From Galeruca laticollis (Eukaryota; Arthropoda; Insecta; Coleoptera; Chrysomelidae), in the NCBI GenBank assembly GCA_963921935.1, contig OY998185.1:3822001-3886000 (forward strand): a stretch of DNA of 64,000 nucleotides. Reading direction: 5' to 3'. Below are positions 33,513-44,450 of this stretch, in pieces. Made by a program: the position numbers and the translations under genes. The notes under the pieces were generated by a model. That model made no database searches, had not been told where the DNA came from, and saw only the letters and a list, made by a program, of their open reading frames with translations. Numbering within the stretch: position 1 is the stretch's first letter; the number at the start of each line of letters is the position of its first letter.

Positions 33513-33548
33513 GTAGCAAAGCGCTTTCGACTGTCGAGTCATCATCAG
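33513..33548 (-). ncRNA. Hammerhead-like ribozyme motif
   Basis: The minus strand reads CUGAUGA, one U, GACU-CGAC-AGUC (perfect 4-bp stem II), GAAA, GC, five loop bases, GC, UA. The layout, including the extra U and the GC...GCUA end, equals that of the Penelope array at 10-16 kb although the stem sequences differ. This covariation suggests a real structured motif in another Penelope family. Confidence 0.65.
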
Positions 33549-34740
33549 TGCTTACTCGTCAGGTAATACTAGGATGAATCCACAAAATTGTCCATACAAC
33601 GAAAACCAGTTGAACATATTAAAATACAAACAATGAATTAAAACTGATTATCTAAGATCCAGGGAGTAATAAAGATTAAAAATTAGAAATCCAACATGAT
33701 GTGGTAAAGTCGGCAGACTACCAGTTAATTCAAATTATCTCACATATTCTTGCTTGCCCTTACTGAAACTAGTTCATACCCAATTTTCATGTCGAAAAAT
33801 AGCTGCTCCATTAACAAAAATCTATTTAATTTTTTTCAATATATCATCCTGTATCTCACTAAGGAGCATTGTTGTTAATGAAAATTTTATTATTTTTGCT
33901 CTCTGAACAATGTGGCCTATTACTTATGAACGAAATATGAATCGGCATATTGATGTAATTCTTGACCTAATTTACATGTTAAATTAAATGATGTATCAAT
34001 TAAAAGTAAAATACACAAAAAGTAATTTAAAAGTGAATGACGAATAAATTATTTTTCTCTTTTTGTGGTATTTTAGCTATGTTGTGAAAATATGATTAAT
34101 TTTTAAAACTGTTGTGACTGCGACATCTGTACTGTAACTATAGAATTTTTTCACAATGCAGTGTACTTGTAAATGTGCGTTATATTTAGACAGTATTCAT
34201 GCGACGTAAACTAGATGTCTCGAGGTGTAGGAGTATGTATTTTAGCTTTCATCTGTTTCAACACATACTTAAAATACTTCCAACATATTTATTCTGGGAC
34301 GATGGCGATGTATCTGCATTATATAAGATACTCAATTTATTTTTGGTTTTAATTTGAAAATTTAATTCTCACTGTGGATTCTATTTTAAGTCTGATTTGT
34401 ATTAACCAACTTACAAAATTGGGAATTAAATATGAGGAACATTTCTTGTTCTATAATCTCAAGTTTTCAGCAGTGTTTAAGCTATTATATGACAAAATGA
34501 GAAAGTCAAAAAGCGTCTTATTCACCTAGACAAAAATATTAGGTACATCTAGTAATTAAACGAGTAATTTTCCATTATGATGATGAATACAGCCCCCAAA
34601 ATGTTTTTGCGCCTTACAATTAAATTAGATTATTGTGCGGGCATTAGTTTAACAAACTTTTTTACATCTAGCACTTTTTTGAAAAGCCAGTTTTAATCGA
34701 GACGGTTACTCCATACAATTTTTCTTTCTTCATCACTTGA

Positions 34741-34751
34741 AATATAAGAAT
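34741..34751. repeat. Target-site duplication, left copy (AATATAAGAAT)
   Basis: The 11-bp word AATATAAGAAT occurs immediately before the presumed 5' end of the non-LTR element and again right after its poly(A) tail at 40236-40246. Confidence 0.8.
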
Positions 34752-35065
34752 GAGAGTTCGGTCCTGGCAAATTGAGCACCGGTTGTGTTTAATATCATCT
34801 CCGATAATTCATAAAATTAGTTAAAATCAGTGCGAAATAATTTAGTTACAGTGTCTAGTATTCAAGATCTAAGCATCTTCTGTATTAGTACGGAATCTGT
34901 GAGTTTTTAATTAATTCTCTATATTATAATTGTCATAGACATACTTTTAACAACGAGTTATATCAACATTCACAATCTAGTATAATCAAAAACTCATTAG
35001 TAGTTTATATTTCTACACATTAGACAGAGCCGTAGTTAGAACACCAATGAAACACATCTACCAAA

Positions 35066-37108
35066 ATGAATGAATCGGTGAATGAGAGCGTCCCTTATAG
35101 AGGGGGCACTCAACCTCAAATTAAATCTTACGCAACAGTAACAAACTCACCAAAATTTCCAAGCAAAAAACAAGCAATAGTTTTCCCTTCACTTGATAAC
35201 ATAAAATTGGAGGAATACCTCATTTCTTTAGGGAATATCATGGAACCAAAAAATATAATCTTCTCTTCCAGAATCTCCAATAACCGCATTTGCATTTATT
35301 TGGCAAATGAAAATTTGGTTGATTCATTTATGAATAGCAATGATGGCTCAATAAATCTTGGACAAACTACGATTAAAGCTCGGCGATTAATAACACCTGC
35401 GGAAAGATTACTACTGTCAAATGTATGTCCATCTATACCAAACATACTATTAGAAAATGAATTAACACGAATTGGCATTAAAATAATGTCGCAGATTACG
35501 TTTCTTCGCATCGGTACTTCACACCCAGAATTCAAGCACATTCTAAGTTTTCGTAGGCAAACCTATATTTCACCTGTAGACCAGAACCAGATCCAAATCC
35601 CAGATTTCATTACTGTGAATCACGAAGGAACCTCTTATCGAATATTTCTCTCCCTCGACGACTATACATGTTATAACTGTAAGCAGAAAGGGCATGTTGC
35701 AACAGAATGTACGCTTCCTAATACACAGTCACAAGTACTACCAACAAACCTAACAGCAACCACATCAACAGATTTACCACCTGCTCATGTAACCGCACCA
35801 ACACCACAACAATCAACGGTTGCAGAAACACATATACCAGCAGCAACTCTCTATCCCATTTCTTCTACACCAACATCAATACTGCATTCCGAAAACCTGA
35901 CATCCGATTCATCTCTAGAAGGAACCAATAAAAACTCAATTATTTCTGACACCACTTCTAAAACTGAACCACAAAGTTCACATTCTATTAAAATAAACAC
36001 AGCTACATCCTTATCCTATAACAAAACCAAACGATCCCTATCTGAAACTCCTTCTCCTGTTGAACAAACCATCGACATGAATTTCACGGAGCCCAGAATA
36101 ACAAAACTCCAAAAAAAAGCAAAAATTAACGTTCAAACACTAACTACAGTAAATATCGGAAAACAAATGGAATCAACAAAGACATTTTTTGAAACGACAG
36201 ACAAACATGTGCTTACCTACCAACAATTTTGTGATTTTTTCGAAAATGTACATGGTTCACCGGACCCACTAAGCGTAGCCAAGTTATATACAGAAGATAT
36301 TAATGGCCTCATTGATCAATTACACACTATGTATCCCTACTTCACAGATAAAAAAATGAAAAGTAAATGTACCAGGATTTCTAAAAAAATTATATCTCAA
36401 TTAAGTCAAGAATCTAGTAATCAAGAGGATAGCGATTCGTCTGTATCATCAATACCTTTCTGCTCGACCTCAAGAATTTCAAATACCTCAATAATATGTC
36501 TTCAGGAGACACGTTTCTCTAATAAGATCTACCACATGAATAATTATTCTTGCTTTTATAAAAATAGAGCAAACCAGTCTATTGCAAGCGGAGGCGTGGC
36601 TATTTACGTGAAAAATTCTATAGACGCAGTACCCATACAATTAAAAACGAACCTCGAGGCTGTCGCTGTCTGCATCGATGGACCAACGAAATTATCTTTA
36701 TGTAATATTTATTGCCCTCCAAACTCTTCACCCAGTTTGCAAGAGATTGAAGATTTATTAACTCAACTCCCACTTCCAAGACTTATAGTTGGCGACTTCA
36801 ACGCCCATAATAATATTTGGGGATCAAAAAGCAACTCCCAATTTGGAAATACACTGGAACAAATAATTAACCAAAAAAATATAAATCTTATGAATGATGG
36901 TCGACCAACCAGATTTAATACGGCCACTGGCGCAGAATCGGCGATAGATCTCTCCCTTTGTGATCCTACTTTATCATTGATATTCAACTGGGACGTCCTG
37001 CAAGATCTTTACGATAGCGATCATTACCCTATCATTATTTATGGCAGCTCAGCAAATGAAGTCCCACCTCCGGAAAAATGGAACTTTAACTTGGGATTAC
37101 TTCAATAA
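35066..37108 (+). pseudogene. Fused ORF1 (gag-like) and APE endonuclease, 680 codons
   Basis: Residues 1-~470 are ORF1: an RNA-binding-like N-terminus, a CCHC zinc knuckle at about 205-220 ('CYNCKQKGHVATEC'), a Ser/Thr/Pro-rich linker and a C-terminal helical part. From about residue 475 the frame becomes the endonuclease of ORF2: 'IICLQETRF', 'SGGVAIYVKNSI', 'LCNIYCPPN', 'LIVGDFNAHNNIWGSK' and 'YDSDHYPIIIYG'. The first strand of the endonuclease, with its Asn, is missing. A deletion therefore most likely removed the ORF1 stop and ORF2 start and joined the frames. The frame ends early through a shift near 37085. The start at 35066 has a suitable A-rich context. Confidence 0.85.
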
Positions 37109-40091
37109 TATAATACTGAACAAACTCGGCAACAATTGTATCACTGATATTCTGAGCTCAGATGTAGATGAGATGGTAGAAAAGCTTTCCGACATTATCA
37201 TAACTGCTGCAGAACTTGCTATCGGAAGAACTAGAATTATCAAAAAACATCCAGCTGTTCCTTGGTGGAATAATCAATGTGCAGAAGCAACAAAAAACTA
37301 CAAAAAGGCATTTAACAAATACAAGAAAATTAAGTCTCAGGAAAATTTAATTCAATTTAAACGATTGAGAGCCCAAGCTCGATTAACGATAAAAAAGAGC
37401 AAACGGGATTCTTGGAAACACTTTATATCCAGTATTAACAATTCTACCCCATCCAAAATAGTGTAGAACAATATTAAAAAGATTTCTGGAGTGAACTACC
37501 AGTCCCACATAAATGTCCTAAAATATCAAAATAACACCGTCACCACTCCTGAACAAATCTGTGAAACCCTCGCAAGATCATTTGAAAAACATTCTAGCGA
37601 TAGCAACTACACAAACAAGTTTTTAAACTTCAAACGTATACAGGAACAAACCTTCGTAGAGCTAGAAGAAAATTCTCATGAACCAGTCAACGAACAAATA
37701 ACAATGCAGGAATTAAATCACGCAATACACTCATCAAAAGAAACAGCAGCTGGACCAGATAATATTCCAATAACATTCCTCAAAAGACTCCCAAGTCTAG
37801 CCAAGGAGCTGCTACTACATTTTTACAATAGGATATGGACTAACAGTGCCTTTCCTCAGATTTGGCTTAAATCTATTGTTATTCCAATGCATAAACATGG
37901 TAAACCCAAAACACTCACTAGCTCTTACAGACCAATCGCTCTCACATGTGCAATGGGTAAGATTTTAGACAAAATCATCAATGACAGATTAATGTGGACT
38001 TTGGAAAGTCGAAATCTTCTTATTCCTGAACAAAGCGGCTTCAGAAAACGAAGATCAGCAATTGATAACTTAGTGGATCTAGAATCAGAAATACATGAAG
38101 CCTTTGCTAATAAACAATATGTGTTAGCAATTTTCCTTGATATATCGAAAGCCTATGATACCGTTTGGCGTCACAAGATTATAAAAACATTAGAAAGCTG
38201 GTCCATAAGAGGAAATATGTTAAAATTTGTTTGCAACTTTCTGAAAAATCGCGTTTTTACGGTCAGAGCTAATGGCTCATATTCGCCTTTAAAAACCCAA
38301 ACTAATGGGATACCACAGGGATGCTCCTTAAGTGTGACTCTATTTTTAATTGCTATAAATGATATCATCCAAAACTGTAATACGAATATTAAAGCTAGGC
38401 TATATGCAGATGACTTAGTAATATACTCGAGAGGACGGAACATAGCTTCATTGTATAACCAACTACAATATTTTCTAACTCAGTTAGAAAATTGGTCAGA
38501 AACTTCAGGACTACAATTTTCGGCACAGAAAACCAAAAGTTTGTTATTCACTAAACGCATCCCGGATATAGTACTTCCAAATCTTAAATTGTTTGAGAAA
38601 TCTATTTCATATGTGGATGGAATTGAGTTCCTGGGAATGTTTTTCGATCAAAGTCTCAGCTGGAAGAAACACATTCAAAATTTGAAACTTAAATGCCAAA
38701 GAGACCTAAATCTCATGCGAACAATATCCTCAAAAATGTGGGGAGCAGATAGCACAACGCTAACCAAGATATACAGATCCATCATCAGATCAAAATTAGA
38801 TTATGGTGCCATCATCTATAATTCCGCTAAAAGGCACATAATAAAACAATTGGACACTATTCAAAACAATGCCGTTAGAATTGCCTTAGGAGCATTTTGC
38901 ACAAGCCCGGTTGACAGTATTCTATGCGAACTAGGTGAACCAGATTTATACCGAAGACGAATGTATCTAACTCTCAGCTATGCGGCATCTGTCGCAGCGA
39001 TCCCGGAAAAACCCGTCCATCGAAACGTATTTGCAAATCGTTTCAGAAACATGTTTCAACTGCATCCGAGACTTGATCCCCCATACCATGAAAGACTATA
39101 CTCTTACCAAAGCAAACTAAACATATCCTTACCTCTCCCTTACAACCTCTGCTACAAACCATCCTTCCCTCCCTGGTGTTTCATCTCCCCAAGTTGTGAC
39201 TCTAGTATGACTGAATTCAGTAAATCTACAATGAACCACTCAACGATTAGGAAATTCTTCCAAAGTAAAATAAGCAATTACCAAAGCTATAAACATATAT
39301 ATACCGACGGTTCAAAAACTGAAGAAGGTGTGGGTGCATCCATGGTTCTGGAGAATTTACAACATTCATTCACACTAGCGCCGACTAATTCCGTGTTTTC
39401 TGCCGAATTATATGCTATTTGGAAAGCAGTAGAATATGCGAATACGGAAAAAATAAACAAAACCTTAATATTAACCGACTCATTGAGCTCTCTCACAGCC
39501 ATACAACAGTTCCAACATTTACATCCAATTGTCTCGTATATAAAAAATGAACTTTTCACGGCTAATAACGCCAAAAGGACAATTGAATTTATGTGGATCC
39601 CAGCACATGTGGGCATCGCACAAAACGAAAAAGCAGATGACCTAGCTAAAAGCGCTACTTCCCAAAATGCCGAGATTGAGAATAAGACACCTCTTGCAGA
39701 TCTCAAGCAATTTTACAAAAACATTATTACCTCCGACTGGCAAATATACTGGAATAACTCATCATCCAAACTCTCTGAAGTAAAAACATCAGTGAAAAAA
39801 TGGAATAATAACCCAGCGAGCCGACGGCATCAAGTGATCTTAACCAGATTAAGAATTGGACATACATTCGCCACTCATTCACACATCATCACAAGAACAA
39901 ACCAACCTGTATGTGAATCGTGTCAAAAGAAACTATCGGTAAAACATTTTCTTGTGGAGTGTCCGTCACTCAAGCCCGCGAGAACACAGTGGTCAATAGA
40001 ATCTAACCTAAAGGTGGTGTTAGGGGAACAATGTAACGTTGAAAACTTGTGCGCATTCCTTAAAACGATTAACTTACTTGACAAAATTTAA
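37041..40091 (+). pseudogene. ORF2 continuation: RT and RNase H of the non-LTR element
   Basis: Same frame in two parts (37041-37466 and 37491-40091) interrupted by one TAG where the family usually has Trp. The RT has 'GPDNIPITFLKRLP', 'SSYRPIALTCAMGKILDKII', 'AIFLDISKAYDTVW', 'NGIPQGCSLSVTLFLIAIN' and 'ARLYADDLVIYSRG' (YADD box). RNase H follows: 'HIYTDGSKTEEGVGAS', 'AELYAIWKAVEYA', 'LILTDSLSSLTAI' and 'WIPAHVGIAQNEKADDLAK'. A Cys/His motif closes the protein ('CESCQKKLSVKHFLVEC'). All catalytic residues are kept. Apart from the nonsense codon the 866-codon part is open, so the copy died recently. Confidence 0.9.
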
Positions 40092-40235
40092 GAAATAATT
40101 AGAAATGTAAATTGTACATAACTGTATTGTGTATGTAGCTATATATTTGTATATGTATTGAATCGTTGAATAAATACAGCAGTCGCTAATAACCCTCTGG
40201 GTGGATGCGACTTTAAACATTAAAAAAAAAAAAAA

Positions 40236-40246
40236 AATATAAGAAT
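40236..40246. repeat. Target-site duplication, right copy
   Basis: AATATAAGAAT directly after the poly(A) tail. The exact border with the A tail is ambiguous by one or two bases. Confidence 0.8.
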
Positions 40247-40919
40247 ATGAATAAGTGTGTATTTAAAAATTCAGTAGAGCGCTTTTGAATAAGAAAATCA
40301 GTGTCTTAAGAAAATCTAATTTTATTATAAGTTAGGTCAATTTTACTGAAACAGTAACAACATAGGGCGAGTGAGGCGCTGGGGATAGGAATTCACGGTC
40401 CTAGGTTATCCTTGAGATTTTAGCTGTATTCATTAACTATAGGAAATTAGGAAACTTTCTACTCCACGTGGCCTGTGATTAAATTAGAATTTTTCCTGAT
40501 AATATAAATGTTTATTTTAAGGCACGATCGTTCTTATTTTTTGTACCTATTACCATTATTTATTTTAGTATCGCAATTTTAACGTTTATAAACATTTTTT
40601 TTTCAATTTAACCTCGAATATTAGTCATTTTTCGTTATTAGATTCCTTTAATCTCAAAACGATCGCATTCAATGTGGGAGTACGAAACATATTTACACAG
40701 CTGCGAGTTATTTTAGTTTTTGGGATGTATTTTTATATTTTACAGTATTTTTTATATCTCTATAGTTACCTAAGAATTCATGTTAAATCACCTATAATTT
40801 TCCTACATACGTTACTATTCACCTTTCAACCACCTGTTTGAGATAATCAGAAGGTTAATGTAGTGGAAATAAATAGAGTTGCCTAACAAGATGCTTTAAA
40901 TATCAATATTAGTTGATTT
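40247..40919. other. Unassigned AT-rich sequence
   Basis: No gene or repeat recognised. It lies between the non-LTR insertion and the mariner-type remnant. Confidence 0.4.
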
Positions 40920-41121
40920 ACTCTTGTAGATTTTTTATTTTAAATAGCCCCACAAAAAATGATTGAGATATCGTACTGCTGCTGCATAAGGTGGTGTAGT
41001 TCCATCTTGTTGAAACCATATGTTTCTATTAATGTCTGCGGGGTTAACATTATCAGAAAAAAGTTGTCTTAAATCAGGTATTAAACCGTTTTGTTAAACA
41101 TCCAAGTAACTCGTCCCAGTT
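40920..41121 (-). pseudogene. Mariner-type transposase, C-terminal part (interrupted by Copia)
   Basis: The minus strand encodes 'LTGTSYLDV', a stop, 'GLIPDLRQLFSDNVNPADIN', 'RNIWFQQDGTTPPYAAAVRY' and then directly 'LNHFLWGYLK'. The second catalytic Asp ('QQDG') is present. The stretch that normally separates it from 'FLWG' and carries the third Asp is deleted. The missing upstream half lies at 47963-48202, beyond the Copia element, and the codons join perfectly across one copy of the AATGT duplication. Confidence 0.8.
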
Positions 41122-41126
41122 AATGT
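41122..41126. repeat. Copia target-site duplication, left copy (AATGT)
   Basis: Five bases AATGT directly before the 3' LTR; the same bases follow the 5' LTR at 47963-47967. Five base pairs is the usual length for Copia. Confidence 0.92.
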
Positions 41127-41345
41127 TGTTGGTTTAGTACGTTTTTTGTGTGATGTAGAAAAACAGAAATAATCTTTGACATTTATTACTTCTGTAATAA
41201 CAAAACAATCTACGTTCGTCTATATTCAACAAAACATTCTAAAAAAACATTTTTTGTAACTGTCACCTGTCTATGTCAAAATCATAATAACAATAACTAC
41301 CACATTAAGGTGAAGTCGTAAAAATATTTTAAATATATTCCAACA
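41127..41345 (-). repeat. Copia 3' LTR (219 bp)
   Basis: Reads TGTTGGAATATATTT... to ...AAACCAACA on the minus strand. Directly upstream on that strand is a purine-rich tract AGAGGGGA (41346-41353), the second-strand primer, which overlaps the pol stop. Confidence 0.93.
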
Positions 41346-41351
41346 TCCCCT

Positions 41352-44300
41352 CTATTTAAAATAACTCAAACCCTGACTTCTGGCACACGATAAATGTTTC
41401 TTCTTTTCAACTGCTTTTGTAAGGGAATCTGCAACTTGCCTATCCGTGGAAACATATTTCAAATCCAATAATTTTTCAGCAATTTTTTCTTTCAAGAAAT
41501 GATGCCTTACATCTATATGCTTTGTTCTAGCATGGTATGATCCATTTTGTGCTAGATGTTGAGCTCCCGGATTGTCCACATGTATAACAGTTGCATTTGT
41601 ACATTGTTGGAAATCATCGCTCAATCTTCTCAGCCAAAGAGCTTCTTGTGCTGCCATGCTCATAGCCATATATTCACTCTCGGTTGTAGAAAGAGCAACT
41701 GTTGCTTGTCTCTTAGTTGCCCACGATATGGCTGTGCCATTTTTCAGAAAAACATATCCAGTAACTGATCTACGGTCATCTGGGTTGCTGGCCCAATCAG
41801 CATCTGCGTAGCCAACAATCTCACTGGTTTTGTTTTCTGAACAATCAAATTTTAATCTGTACTTTAATGTACCTTTCAGGTATCTAATGATGCGTTTCAC
41901 CGCAGTCCAGTGTAGTGGACCTGGATTTTGAGTAAATCTACTCACATTGTTGACAGCGTAGGATATGTCAGGTCTTGATACTTGTGCTGCAAATAAAAGA
42001 CTTCCTACTTCTTGGTAAGGTACATTTGCCATTTTTTCAATGTCGGCTTCTGTTTTTGGTGACATATCCTTAGATAATTTTTCACCAAGTAAAACTGGGG
42101 TATCAATTGGGTTGCAATCCCACATATTATATTTTTTTATAATATTTTCTATATACAACTCTTGGTCTAACCATATTTTCTTATTCTTTCTGTCACGTGT
42201 AATCTGCATCCCAAGTACAAATCTGGCTTCTCCTATGTCCTTCATCTTGAACTGAGACATCAACTGAGTCTTGAGACTGACTTTAGCTTCTTTGTCATTA
42301 GACAGAATTATCATATCATCCACATATACTGCTAGTATGATAATTATTGAATCAGTAAACTTGTAATAGATACATGGGTCTGTTTTTGATTGGGATAGAT
42401 CACATTTTGTCTTGAGACATTCATCGAGCTTCAAATTCCAAACTCTGCTGGCTTGTTTGAGACCATACAGAGATTTTTTTAACCTGCATAGTTTGTTAGA
42501 CTGTGAAAAACCTTCAGGTTGTATCATGAATATCTTTTCGGTAAGATCTCCCTGCAAAAATGCTGTAACTGCATCTAACTGATCAATATCCAAGTCGAAT
42601 TCTGCAGCTAAGGCAAGTAAGTATCTTATAGATGTATATCTAACAACGGGAGAATAGGTCTCCTCATAGTCTATTCCTTTCTTTTGACTGCAGCCTTTTA
42701 TCACTAACCTTGCCTTGTGTTTGACAACTGTACCATGAGCATCTTTTTTTGTTTTAAAAACCCATTTACATTTTAGTGGTTTTTCATCTCCTGTGTAGTC
42801 TACTAAGTCCCACGTTTTGTTTTCAATTAAGGCTGAATACTCTTCTTTCATCGCTGCTCGCCACTTGTCACTATCTGGTCTGCTAAGTGCTTCTTCAATT
42901 GTCTGAGGATCAGAAAAATCAACCATTGTTGCATAGCTAACTTCATAATCATCAAGATTTTTTGTTAATTTCCTGTCTCTTTCACTTCTTCTTGTTGTGT
43001 CAGCTGGAACCTGTGCAACTTGGGCTGGAACAAAATCTGGATCCGAATGATATTCAGAGTCATTTTCCTGCTGTTCTTCACTATCAGATGGAAGTGAACA
43101 AAATATTGACTCATTTTCATTGCTCTCAGAAGCTAGGTCACCCTGATCAAAGTCATTAACCTCTGGAACTATACCTTGATCTTCGGACAGTGCAGATTCG
43201 TCAGGAAAAACAAAAAATTGTTTATCTTGCTTTTTCTGAACCTGTTCAAGCAATAAACTGCCTCTTTCTTCTTCAAAAAATACAACATCTCTAGCCACGA
43301 AAACTTTGCCTGTAGAAGGATTATATAACCTATATGCCTTACTTTCAGTACTATAGCCAACCATTATACTGGCAATAGTTTTTCTATCTAACTTTTTGCG
43401 TATTTCTTTGGCTATATGTGCATGAACTTTGCATCCAAAAATCCGAAGCTCTTCTAGATTTGGTTTTTTATTACTCCATGCTTCTTCTGGGGTTTTTTCT
43501 TCAAGGCATTTTGTAGGTGATTGATTCAAAAGATATACTGCTGTATGAGCAGCCTCAGCCCAGAAACTGTTGGGTAATTTGCAATCAATCAGCATACATC
43601 TAACTTTTTCCACAATTGTACGATTGAGCCGTTCTGCTTTGCCATTCTGCTCAGCTGTCCTTGGCACAGTCAGCTGATGTACAATACCAGAGTCTTTCAA
43701 AAATTGTTCAAACACAGTACTTAAGTATTCACCCCCGTTATCAGTGCGAAGTGTTTTTATTGTTTTACCAGTCTGGTTTTCCACTAAATTTTTGAATGTC
43801 TTGAAACAGCTAAAAACTTCATCTTTTGCTTTCAGAAAGTACACAAATACTTTGTGTGTATAATCATCTAAGAAAGTGAGCATATAACGTGAACCTGCAA
43901 TACTCTTGACCTCAATCGGTCCGCATAGGTCTGAATGCACTAACTGGAGAACTTCAGTTGTACATGTTTCGCTATCCTTAAACGGTAGTCTTTGACATTT
44001 GCCCATTACACAAATTTCACATTTACCATTTGTATCTGCATTGGGAAAATTTAGCCCTGATGCCATACCATTTTTAAGTTTATTCAAACTTCCAAAACTT
44101 ATATGTCCGAGCCTACGGTGCCATAACATAGAATTTACTGATGCATGACATGCTACAAGCTGATTTTTCAGATCAAGTTTGAATAGGTCTTTATCAAATA
44201 TCCCTGTGGCAATAACATTTTGTTGAGAACCATAAATTTCACAACCAGTGGTTTTAAAGACTACAGAATAATTCTTCTTCACTATCTGGCTCACTGACAA

Positions 44301-44450
44301 CAGATTGACTTTCAAGTCTGGCACATACAGGATATTTTCGATATTTGCATTGAGCGAGTCTGACAAAGGTAAGGTGATGCTACCTACTTTGTTTGCACAC
44401 ATTATTTGATCATTTGCAGTGGTAATGGAGCACTCGGTGGTATTTTTCAC
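41352..44450 (-). CDS. Copia pol: integrase, reverse transcriptase, RNase H (1032 codons)
   Basis: The frame opens just after the protease active site (which lies at the end of the gag frame) and runs unbroken to the polypurine tract. Integrase zinc finger 'HRRLGHISFGSLNKLKNG'...'CEICVMGKCQ' (about 110-155). Core 'LVHSDLCGPIEV', 'TLRTDNGGEYLS', 'VPRTAEQNGKAERLNRTI' (D, D, E; 170-275). RT about 560-800: 'KARLVIKGCSQKKGIDYEET', 'LDAVTAFLQGDL', 'SLYGLKQASRVW' and 'AVYVDDMIILS' (YVDD). RNase H about 880-1010: 'GYADADWASNPDDRRSVTGY', 'LSTTESEYMAM' and 'IHVDNPGAQHLA'. Catalytic residues are all visible. The frame differs from gag, so a small deletion near 44450 probably breaks the polyprotein. Confidence 0.92.
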   Translation of the reverse strand: MKNTTECSITTANDQIMCANKVGSITLPLSDSLNANIENILYVPDLKVNLLSVSQIVKKNYSVVFKTTGCEIYGSQQNVIATGIFDKDLFKLDLKNQLVACHASVNSMLWHRRLGHISFGSLNKLKNGMASGLNFPNADTNGKCEICVMGKCQRLPFKDSETCTTEVLQLVHSDLCGPIEVKSIAGSRYMLTFLDDYTHKVFVYFLKAKDEVFSCFKTFKNLVENQTGKTIKTLRTDNGGEYLSTVFEQFLKDSGIVHQLTVPRTAEQNGKAERLNRTIVEKVRCMLIDCKLPNSFWAEAAHTAVYLLNQSPTKCLEEKTPEEAWSNKKPNLEELRIFGCKVHAHIAKEIRKKLDRKTIASIMVGYSTESKAYRLYNPSTGKVFVARDVVFFEEERGSLLLEQVQKKQDKQFFVFPDESALSEDQGIVPEVNDFDQGDLASESNENESIFCSLPSDSEEQQENDSEYHSDPDFVPAQVAQVPADTTRRSERDRKLTKNLDDYEVSYATMVDFSDPQTIEEALSRPDSDKWRAAMKEEYSALIENKTWDLVDYTGDEKPLKCKWVFKTKKDAHGTVVKHKARLVIKGCSQKKGIDYEETYSPVVRYTSIRYLLALAAEFDLDIDQLDAVTAFLQGDLTEKIFMIQPEGFSQSNKLCRLKKSLYGLKQASRVWNLKLDECLKTKCDLSQSKTDPCIYYKFTDSIIIILAVYVDDMIILSNDKEAKVSLKTQLMSQFKMKDIGEARFVLGMQITRDRKNKKIWLDQELYIENIIKKYNMWDCNPIDTPVLLGEKLSKDMSPKTEADIEKMANVPYQEVGSLLFAAQVSRPDISYAVNNVSRFTQNPGPLHWTAVKRIIRYLKGTLKYRLKFDCSENKTSEIVGYADADWASNPDDRRSVTGYVFLKNGTAISWATKRQATVALSTTESEYMAMSMAAQEALWLRRLSDDFQQCTNATVIHVDNPGAQHLAQNGSYHARTKHIDVRHHFLKEKIAEKLLDLKYVSTDRQVADSLTKAVEKKKHLSCARSQGLSYFK

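Larger units (their letters stand above)
33466..34751. other. Mostly unassigned AT-rich sequence with a Penelope-type pLTR fragment
   Basis: A ribozyme-like motif lies at 33513-33548 next to the BEL/Pao breakpoint, suggesting that about 33470-33650 is the end of a Penelope-like pseudo-LTR. The remainder up to the non-LTR insertion holds no recognisable gene. Confidence 0.45.
34752..40235 (+). mobile_element. Near full-length Jockey/I-like non-LTR retrotransposon
   Basis: Bounded by an 11-bp target-site duplication and ending with a poly(A) tail (about 40222-40235). It has a 5' leader (34752-35065), gag-like ORF1, APE endonuclease, RT, RNase H and a short 3' UTR with an AATAAA-type signal near 40168. 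The order with RNase H points to the I/Jockey group; the exact clade is not settled. Three lesions are seen: an ORF1-ORF2 fusion, a frameshift near 37085 and a nonsense codon at 37464-37466. Confidence 0.88.

Noticed and set aside
44447..44450. Programmed frameshift between Copia gag and pol
   Set aside because: Copia elements usually use one long ORF, and sequence seems to be missing between the protease active site and the next conserved block, so a small deletion is more likely.
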